Shown here: one piece after another, positions 5,835-11,620 of the stretch
How positions within the stretch are numbered: position 1 is the first letter of the stretch
How the letters are laid out: each line of letters begins with the position of its first letter
Assembly: GCA_003648225.1 (NCBI GenBank)
Contig: QMOL01000055.1
Coordinates: 1-11,620, forward strand
Length of the DNA stretch: 11,620 bases
Origin: Chlamydiota bacterium
GTDB lineage: Bacteria; Auribacterota; UBA3054; B51-G9
Direction of reading: 5' to 3'
Translations under genes and position numbers: made by a program
The notes under the pieces: generated by a model
Seen by the model: the letters and a program-made list of their open reading frames with translations, nothing else
Told to the model about the DNA's origin: nothing
Databases searched by the model: none

Positions 5835-8800
5835 GTGAAAACGGTATTATCACTTAATAATATAAATTTTGATGAACAGTTTGGTATTAATCTGTCAGAA
5901 AGTAATGTAAAATCATTATTATTTGACAAGTTACACATTGATCATGAAAATGGCTGCTGGGAGCTTTATTTTGAAGTAAAATCTCCTGAATCCGCTGATA
6001 TTCTGCCAAAATTACGGCAATCTCTCCTTAAACGAACCGAAAATGAAGTAAAACATATTCTTTTCCGTCCGAAGTATTCTTCCAATTTCCCTCTTAGTCA
6101 GTTTCTTAAAATTCACTGGGATGATATTTGTTATGACATAAGTCGCAAGTCAGAAATATTGACCGCATTGCTTGATCCGGTAGACTGGGAAATTGAGAAT
6201 GGGTACATTAATATAAAGGTAAGCAATCCTGAAGCTGTAAAATCCCTTGAGAAAGCTGGTTGTAGAGAAATAATCCAAGAAAAATTTAAGTCGTTTTTAG
6301 GAACTGACACGAAAATTTTATTTAGTGCCGGGGATTTTTCTTCAGTTATAGAAGAAAAAATTAAACAGCATGTGCAGAAAGTTAAAGAAGAAGAAGAAAA
6401 GAAGATTTCGGCTTCAGTAAGAAAGCGCGAGAATATTCTTTACAGTATTCCTAACACAAAGCATGGTGAAATTACCGATATTAAAGAACTTGTTGACAAC
6501 AAAGCTGTTCGTAATAAATTTACAGTAAGCGGAAAGGTCGTTACATACAATCCTCCCGGTCAGCGTCATTATCAAAACGAGAAGTTTTCTATTACAGATT
6601 TCTCATCAACGATAGAGTGTTCTATACGTCAGAATAACGGTGATTATAACAACAGAAATCAACCACCAAAACAATATTTAAAACTTAAAGCAGGTCAATG
6701 GATAACTGTTACCGGAACTTTAGAACCTATTTATAATAAGGAAGACGTTGAATTAAAAGTTGAATTAGTAGAAAAAACAGATTCAAAAATCCGGCGTGAT
6801 ACTTGTGAAAAACGACGCATCGAACTTCATGCCCATACAAAAATGAGCCAAATGGATGGTTTGGCAGAAATATCCGACCTGATTGAACGCGCGGCGTATT
6901 GGGGACATTCAGCTATTGGTGTTACCGATCACGGGAATGTTCATGTTTTTCCTGAGGCATTTTCACTTGGGAAAAAACACAACATAAAGATATTGCTTGG
7001 AATGGAGGGGTACCTCACAAACCACATGAGCGAAAAGGTGTCCGAAGTAATATCCCGTAAGCTTAAAGGCAAGTCGCTTTCCAAGGAAGAAGTTTCCGGG
7101 TTTAAGAAAAAAGTTTATCATATAATTTTATACGCGGCAAATCTTACCGGTTTACGTAATTTATATGAACTTGTTTCTGTTTCAAATACAGAATACTTTT
7201 ATAGCAAACCACTTATCCCGCGCGATATTCTAATGGAACATCGGGATGGTCTGATTATAGGCAGCGCGTGTGAAAGTGGTGAAATATTTAAGTTAGTTCT
7301 TTCTGAGCATCTTAAAAAAATTACAGCGGATGAATTAAAAGAGCAACTTAGCAATACTATTGATTTATATGATTATTTAGAAGTTCAGCCGATAGCGAAC
7401 AACAGTTTTTTTATTTCCAAAAACATTGTTAAATCTGAAGATGAATTAAAAACACTTAATAAAAAAATCATTGAAGTCGGAAAAATGTTTTCAAAAGAAA
7501 TTTGCGCGACTTGTGATGTTCATGTGGTTGATGAACAAGACGCGTTGATACGGAAAATTTTGCAGATTGGCCAGGGCTATGACAAAGGTGGAGATGATAA
7601 CGATAATAAAGCGACATTATCTTTTAAGACAACCGATGAGATGTTGAAGGAATTTTCATATCTTGGCGAAGAAACAGCAAAAGAAATTGTAATTAACGCG
7701 CCGGCAAGAATTGCGTCAAAAATTGAAAATATTCAACCTATTCCGGATGGATTTCATCCTCCTACCCTTGAAGGCGCAACAGATGAATTAAAAAATTTAT
7801 GCAAAAGTCGCTGTAAAGAACTCTACGGAGCAAATCCTCATCCGGTTGTTAAAGATAGAATGGAACGAGAATTGAATGATATTATCGGGAACAGATTTGC
7901 CGATTTATATATGCTTGCACAAAAAATTGTGAAAAAATCTCTTGATGACGGTTATATTGTCGGTTCTCGCGGCAGCGTAGGGTCAAGTTTTGTTGCTTTC
8001 CTTAGCGGAATTACCGAAGTAAACAGCCTGCCTACACATTACACATGTCCAAATTGTTTTTTTACTGAATTTGTTGCTTATGATGAACACGGTGATCAGA
8101 GAGCCACTCCTCTTGAAGGTATAACGGCGGAGCTTGGAGTTGATCTTCCCGCGAGGAAATGTTCAAAATGCGGTGCTAAAATGGAACGTTATGGTTTTGA
8201 CATTCCCTTTGAAACTTTTGTAGGGTTTAAAGGTGATAAGACTCCGGATATTGACTTGAATTTCGCAAGTGAATATCAGTCCCGGGCTCATCATTATATT
8301 GAGGAATTATTCGGTACAGAGCACGTTTTCCGCGCGGGAACAATGAGTACTCTACAAAGCAAAACCGCCTTTGGCTTTGTTAAAAAATACCTGGAAAGCA
8401 TCGGAGAAGATTGGCCTCAGGCGGAAATAGAACGTGTTATAATCGGCCTTACAGGAATTAAAAGAACAACCGGGCAACACCCGGGCGGAATGATTATTCT
8501 TCCCAAAGACAAAAATATAACTGAATTCTGCCCTGTTCAATATCCGGCAAATAAAATCAGCAGTGGAACCAAAACAACTCATTTCGATTATCATTCGATG
8601 GAAGATCAACTGTTGAAACTTGATATTCTTGGCCATGATGACCCGACGCAAATTCGTCTTCTCTGTGAATTTACAGGGAAAGATATCACACAAATTTCTC
8701 TAAATGATAAAGAAACTTTAAGCTTATTTTCAAGCGTTAAAGCACTTAAAATCCGGGGACGCAACAACAAAAGCAAAGTCGGGACTCTTGGCATTCCCGA

Positions 8801-9668
8801 GTTTGGAACTGATTTTGTGCGTGGAATGTTAATGGACACCCGACCGAAGAAATTTGAAGATTTGATAAGAATCTCAGGCTTGAGTCATGGCACTGATGTG
8901 TGGTTAAACAACGCACGCGATTTGATAAAAAATAAAACAGCAACTTTGAAAGATGTTATCTGCACACGCGATGATATTATGCATTATTTAATTAATAAAG
9001 GAGTCGAATCTTTTTCCGCTTTTAAAATAATGGAAAAGGTAAGAAAAGGACGCGGACTTACTCCGGAAGATATTGAGATCATGAAAGTTAAGAATGTGCC
9101 TGAATGGTATATTAATTCATGTCTTAAAATAAAATATATGTTTCCTAAAGCTCATGCGGTTGCTTATGTGATTAATGCTTTTAGAATCGCTTATTGTAAA
9201 GTTCATTATCCTGTCGCTTTTTACGCTTCATATTTTACCGTTAAACGTGGAGCTCTTAATCCGCAAATCGTTGCCGGCGGAAAAAACACAATAATTAAAG
9301 CTATGGAAAATTTACTGGCTGAAGGAAAAAGAAACCTTAGCCATAACGATGCAAGCTCATTAGATTCTCTTGAAATCGCTCTTGAAATGGTTGAGCGTGG
9401 ATTTATAATGAGAAAACTGGATATTTATAAATCTCATTCAACAAGATGCATTATTGAGAATGGTGAAATAATTCCGCCGCTGACTTCATTTCCGGGATTG
9501 GGTGAAGCTGCCGCTGAATCAGTTATCGCGGAAAGACAGAAGGAAAAGTTTTCAAGTGTTGAAGACATTCAAAGAAGAACTCAATGTAACAGAACAATCC
9601 TTGAAAAAATGTTCAAATCCGGCGTGTTCGGCGATTTACCGGAAAGCGACCAGATGAGTTTATTCTAG
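5835..9668 (+). CDS. polC: DNA polymerase III alpha subunit, PolC type, without the proofreading exonuclease domain
   Basis: This 1277-aa replicative polymerase extends DNA in the cytoplasm. It follows PolC order: N-terminal region (1-~200), OB fold (~225-315), PHP domain, polymerase core and C-terminal part. PHP residues are ELHAHTKMSQMDG (H332, H334), VTDHG (D365, H366) and CDVHVVD (D561, H563). PolC hallmarks are GSRGSVGSS (710-718), a four-cysteine zinc site (C738, C741, C776, C779), catalytic DID (D805, D807 in TPDIDLNF) with D930 in LKLDILGHDDP, and RTTGQHPGG. It ends in the clamp-binding QMSLF. In Bacillus PolC (about 1437 aa) a DnaQ-like exonuclease interrupts the PHP domain; here GMEGYLTNH (389-397) passes to YHIILYA (428-434) through a ~30-residue basic linker with no exonuclease motif. 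Proofreading must then come from elsewhere. GTG at 5835 is the only start after an in-frame stop at 5811. No replication gene is adjacent. Confidence 0.96.
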   Translation: MKTVLSLNNINFDEQFGINLSESNVKSLLFDKLHIDHENGCWELYFEVKSPESADILPKLRQSLLKRTENEVKHILFRPKYSSNFPLSQFLKIHWDDICYDISRKSEILTALLDPVDWEIENGYINIKVSNPEAVKSLEKAGCREIIQEKFKSFLGTDTKILFSAGDFSSVIEEKIKQHVQKVKEEEEKKISASVRKRENILYSIPNTKHGEITDIKELVDNKAVRNKFTVSGKVVTYNPPGQRHYQNEKFSITDFSSTIECSIRQNNGDYNNRNQPPKQYLKLKAGQWITVTGTLEPIYNKEDVELKVELVEKTDSKIRRDTCEKRRIELHAHTKMSQMDGLAEISDLIERAAYWGHSAIGVTDHGNVHVFPEAFSLGKKHNIKILLGMEGYLTNHMSEKVSEVISRKLKGKSLSKEEVSGFKKKVYHIILYAANLTGLRNLYELVSVSNTEYFYSKPLIPRDILMEHRDGLIIGSACESGEIFKLVLSEHLKKITADELKEQLSNTIDLYDYLEVQPIANNSFFISKNIVKSEDELKTLNKKIIEVGKMFSKEICATCDVHVVDEQDALIRKILQIGQGYDKGGDDNDNKATLSFKTTDEMLKEFSYLGEETAKEIVINAPARIASKIENIQPIPDGFHPPTLEGATDELKNLCKSRCKELYGANPHPVVKDRMERELNDIIGNRFADLYMLAQKIVKKSLDDGYIVGSRGSVGSSFVAFLSGITEVNSLPTHYTCPNCFFTEFVAYDEHGDQRATPLEGITAELGVDLPARKCSKCGAKMERYGFDIPFETFVGFKGDKTPDIDLNFASEYQSRAHHYIEELFGTEHVFRAGTMSTLQSKTAFGFVKKYLESIGEDWPQAEIERVIIGLTGIKRTTGQHPGGMIILPKDKNITEFCPVQYPANKISSGTKTTHFDYHSMEDQLLKLDILGHDDPTQIRLLCEFTGKDITQISLNDKETLSLFSSVKALKIRGRNNKSKVGTLGIPEFGTDFVRGMLMDTRPKKFEDLIRISGLSHGTDVWLNNARDLIKNKTATLKDVICTRDDIMHYLINKGVESFSAFKIMEKVRKGRGLTPEDIEIMKVKNVPEWYINSCLKIKYMFPKAHAVAYVINAFRIAYCKVHYPVAFYASYFTVKRGALNPQIVAGGKNTIIKAMENLLAEGKRNLSHNDASSLDSLEIALEMVERGFIMRKLDIYKSHSTRCIIENGEIIPPLTSFPGLGEAAAESVIAERQKEKFSSVEDIQRRTQCNRTILEKMFKSGVFGDLPESDQMSLF

Positions 9669-9671
9669 GTT

Positions 9672-9717
9672 GGTAAATGATAGTTGACAATCACCTGTTA
9701 ACCAATAACTATTTACC
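9672..9717. repeat. Inverted repeat in the polC/panD convergent gap
   Basis: GGTAAAT (9672-9678) and AGTT (9682-9685) pair with ATTTACC (9711-9717) and AACT (9707-9710), leaving a 3-nt bulge and a 21-nt loop. It starts 4 bp after the polC stop and overlaps the panD stop codon. Two AACNAAT-type heptamers (AACCAAT, AACTATT) occupy 9700-9713 in its right arm. It could help end transcription from both sides but lacks a good T-tract on either strand. Confidence 0.5.
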
Positions 9718-10065
9718 CGGTACCTGCCGGTTCTCATCATCGACAAATATAACTTTCGGCTTGTGAGCTGATGCTTCCTCAGGCGAATACGAGGCAAATG
9801 ACATTACAATAACCATGTCATCCTCTTCCACCAATCTGCCCGCGGCGCCGAGGATAGTTATTTTGCCGCTGCCGCGCGGTGTGGGAATGGCATAAGTTTC
9901 CAGCCGGTTGCCGTTATTTATATCGGCGACAAGAACTTTTTCGTATGGTATAATGTCGGCTGCTTCCATCAGCGCCTCATCAATACCAATTGAGCCAATA
10001 TAATTGATTGAACAGTCCGTTATTCGGACACGATGTAATTTAGATTTTAATAGTGTTCTTTTCAT
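9709..10065 (-). CDS. panD: Aspartate 1-decarboxylase (pyruvoyl enzyme)
   Basis: The 118-aa protein makes beta-alanine from L-aspartate for pantothenate and coenzyme A synthesis. It begins MKRTLLKSKLHRVRIT, with the conserved K9 and H11, and carries the self-cleavage site G24-S25 (YIGSIGID), where S25 becomes the pyruvoyl group. NGNRLETYAI holds the conserved arginine and tyrosine, followed by the family's RGSGKITILGAAG segment. Length and motifs are normal; processing may need a maturation factor in some species, but none is seen here. The start at 10065 matches the family N-terminus; an in-frame extension to 10122 would add 19 unconserved residues and overlap the next gene. No Shine-Dalgarno precedes it. 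Its last codons lie in a heptamer repeat. It is a single gene: no panB or panC is nearby, and it points away from the LolC-type gene. Confidence 0.96.
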   Translation of the reverse strand: MKRTLLKSKLHRVRITDCSINYIGSIGIDEALMEAADIIPYEKVLVADINNGNRLETYAIPTPRGSGKITILGAAGRLVEEDDMVIVMSFASYSPEEASAHKPKVIFVDDENRQVPGK

Positions 10066-10073
10066 ATAACAAT

Positions 10074-10101
10074 ATTTTATCAAAAAAAAATTTATTTGCA
10101 A
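10074..10101 (-). promoter_or_regulatory. Possible panD promoter giving a near-leaderless mRNA
   Basis: On the minus strand TTGCAA (10101-10096) and TAAAAT (10079-10074) are spaced by 16 bp, including a run of nine Ts. The -10 ends 8 nt before the panD ATG, so transcription would start at or just before the start codon. The A/T-rich composition makes chance matches easy, so this is tentative. Confidence 0.35.
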
Positions 10102-10103
10102 GT

Positions 10104-11342
10104 ATGTTTTACGAATTCTCAATAGCTTTTAGGTACCTTATGCGCTCAAAAAGTCATAAAGGGATTGTTTCCTTCTTTACTTTTATTTCTATTTTGTGCG
10201 TAACCATCGGGATTGCAGCGCTAATTATCGTAACTTCAGTTATGACCGGCTTTGAAGCAGAATTGAAAAAAAAGGTGATTGGAATGTACGCTCACGTTAC
10301 TTTAACCCAATCCGGTTCACACGCGCTGCGCAATTGGAAAATTCCTGCTGATGAAGTGAAACTCATGCCGCATGTGGTTAGCGCCGCTCCATATATTTCG
10401 GGTCCTGTTTTAATGGGTTCTATGAGACGCGGAAGCTTACTGTATGTTCTTGGTTCCAATCCCAAACTGGAAAAAGAAGTTTCGGAAATGGAAAAATTCG
10501 TTACTGTCGGCTCTCCGGATATAACTGATGATGAAATTATCCTCGGCGATCAAGTGGCTCGGCAGCGCGGGTCTAGAATCGGCGACATTGTTCACCTTAC
10601 ATCAACAGCAACTGTTCAAACACCTGATGGGCTTAAGCCAATAAGAATGAAATACAAAGTTGCGGGCTTTTTTCATTCGGGAAATTATGAATATGACTCA
10701 AGTTTCGGTTTTATAACTCTACATTCAGCACAACAATTATTTAGACTCGGTAATTCAGTTCATGCGATAAAAATCAAACTTGATAATGTTGATAAAGCGT
10801 CTGAAGTTAAAAACATGCTTCAGGAAGAACTGGGACCAATGTATTATGTACGAACATGGATGGACAAAAACAAAGCTCTTTTTAGCGCAGTCCAAATGGA
10901 AAAACGCGTTATGTTCATTATTCTGCTTCTTATTAGCGTTGTAGCCGCGCTAAATATTATCAGCACTCTTGTTATGGTCGCATTTCAAAAAACTAAAGAT
11001 ATAGGCATACTTCGCTCTCTCGGCGCAACAAGATTATCTATCGGCGCACTCTTTACTTTACAGGGATTATTAATTTCTTTAACCGGTGTGCTTTTCGGAT
11101 TAACCGGTGGATTACTGATTGCGCATAATGTTGACGCAATATCAAAATTTATTGAACGGCATACAGGTTTTAGTTTTTTCCCGCCGGATGTTTATTATTT
11201 TGACGCTATTCCTTCTGTTATTGTTCCGACAGATGTAATTCTTGTTTCAGCAAGCGCGGTTGGATTATGCCTGCTTGGTTCATTAATTCCCGCTATACTC
11301 GCTTCACGACTTGATCCCGTTGATGCTTTAAGATATGAATAG
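10104..11342 (+). CDS. LolC/LolE-type lipoprotein-release permease
   Basis: This 412-aa inner-membrane protein belongs to the FtsX/MacB-type permeases of ABC transporters and is closest to LolC/LolE, which hand lipoproteins to LolA for transfer to the outer membrane. It has the family's four membrane segments: ~21-48 (FFTFISILCVTIGIAALII), ~268-294 (FIILLLISVVAALNIISTLV), ~312-341 and ~376-400. A periplasmic domain of ~215 residues lies between the first two. TKDIGILRSLGAT (297-309) is the coupling helix contacting the ATPase, and it ends with the usual PAILASRLDPVDALRYE. ATG at 10104 gives the standard short cytoplasmic N-terminus (EFSIAFRYLMRSK); a GTG at 10053 would add 17 residues and overlap panD. 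There is no Shine-Dalgarno. Its ATPase partner (lolD) is not next to it, although 74 bp downstream an unrelated gene begins. LolC, LolE or a fused-function LolF cannot be told apart here. Confidence 0.9.
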   Translation: MFYEFSIAFRYLMRSKSHKGIVSFFTFISILCVTIGIAALIIVTSVMTGFEAELKKKVIGMYAHVTLTQSGSHALRNWKIPADEVKLMPHVVSAAPYISGPVLMGSMRRGSLLYVLGSNPKLEKEVSEMEKFVTVGSPDITDDEIILGDQVARQRGSRIGDIVHLTSTATVQTPDGLKPIRMKYKVAGFFHSGNYEYDSSFGFITLHSAQQLFRLGNSVHAIKIKLDNVDKASEVKNMLQEELGPMYYVRTWMDKNKALFSAVQMEKRVMFIILLLISVVAALNIISTLVMVAFQKTKDIGILRSLGATRLSIGALFTLQGLLISLTGVLFGLTGGLLIAHNVDAISKFIERHTGFSFFPPDVYYFDAIPSVIVPTDVILVSASAVGLCLLGSLIPAILASRLDPVDALRYE

Positions 11343-11347
11343 TATTT

Positions 11348-11382
11348 GAAATTAGAAATCTAAACTTGGAAGCTGGAAATCA
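11348..11382 (+). repeat. Second heptamer tandem repeat (GAAATTR type), five units
   Basis: Five 7-bp units follow each other: GAAATTA, GAAATCT, AAACTTG, GAAGCTG and GAAATCA. They begin 5 bp after the stop of the LolC-type gene and fill half of the 75-bp gap before the next gene. The units differ in sequence from the AACNAAT family but share its 7-bp period. Confidence 0.65.
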
Positions 11383-11417
11383 CTGTTTATGGATTATCCG
11401 GAAATTTAAAAATAAAT

Positions 11418-11620
11418 ATGACAAAAACAGACATTCAAAAGATTATAAAAGAAAAAGTTTATCAAACTCCTTTTATCGATACTCATGAACATCTTTGCGA
11501 AGAAAAAACACGGTTGGAAAATGCTGATGATTGCTGGTTCGATATACTTCAACCTTATCTCGGTGATGACCTGATTTCCGCCGGGCTCAGTAAAGATGAT
11601 TTTGAAAAAGTTTGGAGTAA
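11418..11620 (+). CDS. Amidohydrolase-like protein, 5' end
   Basis: Sixty-seven residues are present before the window ends. After a short helical lead (MTKTDIQKIIKEKVYQTP) comes FIDTHEHL (19-26), whose H23 and H25 form the first metal-binding H-x-H pair of the amidohydrolase superfamily. The next residues (CEEKTRLE, then DDCWFDILQPYLGDDLISAGL) recall uronate-isomerase-like and TIM-barrel metal hydrolases of sugar or lactone metabolism, but the substrate cannot be read from this piece. The ATG at 11418 is the first start in frame and fits the motif position; no Shine-Dalgarno is near it. Whether it shares a transcript with the LolC-type gene 75 bp upstream is unclear, as a heptamer repeat fills the gap and no terminator is seen. 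Confidence 0.75.
   Translation, partial: MTKTDIQKIIKEKVYQTPFIDTHEHLCEEKTRLENADDCWFDILQPYLGDDLISAGLSKDDFEKVWS

Noticed and set aside
8352..8943. Overlapping minus-strand open frames of 65-113 codons inside polC
   Set aside because: They lie opposite well-conserved PolC coding sequence, show no recognisable motif and have no ribosome site.
10053..10103. GTG start at 10053 for the LolC-type gene
   Set aside because: It would overlap panD by 13 bp and add 17 residues not typical of the family, whose N-terminus fits the ATG at 10104.

Overview
The window is a low-G+C chromosomal segment, by eye in the upper 30s percent, from a diderm bacterium. Three things point to a diderm. There is a LolC/LolE-type lipoprotein-release permease. 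There is a secreted nuclease with a C-terminal tail resembling a PEP-CTERM sorting signal. There is also an abundant-looking secreted protein. The replicative polymerase, however, is PolC, the type best known from Firmicutes, Fusobacteria and Thermotogae. With the mostly Shine-Dalgarno-less starts and tandem short repeats in the gaps, this suggests a deep-branching anaerobe, possibly of the Lentisphaerota/Kiritimatiellota type. That placement is a guess and is not shown by the sequence.

Layout: 1-757 is the 3' part of ribD (riboflavin synthesis). 794-1855 is a self-contained transcription unit with a near-consensus sigma-70 promoter, a ~195-nt leader with three hairpins, an unrecognised 256-aa exported protein with the only clear Shine-Dalgarno in the window, and a textbook intrinsic terminator. 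1971-3074 is prfB (release factor 2, no programmed frameshift), preceded by an extended -10 so close to the ATG that its mRNA is probably leaderless. 3216-5506 holds an 85-aa unknown protein whose stop overlaps the TTG start of a secreted EEP-family nuclease with two lamin-tail domains and a sorting tail. 5507-5834 is a non-coding gap with several repeats and a good promoter for polC. 5835-9668 is polC, whose proofreading exonuclease domain is missing. 9709-10065 (minus) is panD, convergent with polC and divergent from the LolC-type gene (10104-11342), with only 38 bp between the two starts. 11418-11620 is the 5' end of an amidohydrolase-like gene.

Most genes are unrelated housekeeping functions in small units rather than one pathway. 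The parts that stand out are the exonuclease-less PolC, the orphan secreted-protein unit with its structured leader, and three families of degenerate short tandem repeats (two of 7 bp, one of about 9 bp). One of these repeats supplies the codons for the membrane anchor of the secreted nuclease. No defence island, CRISPR array, insertion sequence or tRNA was seen.
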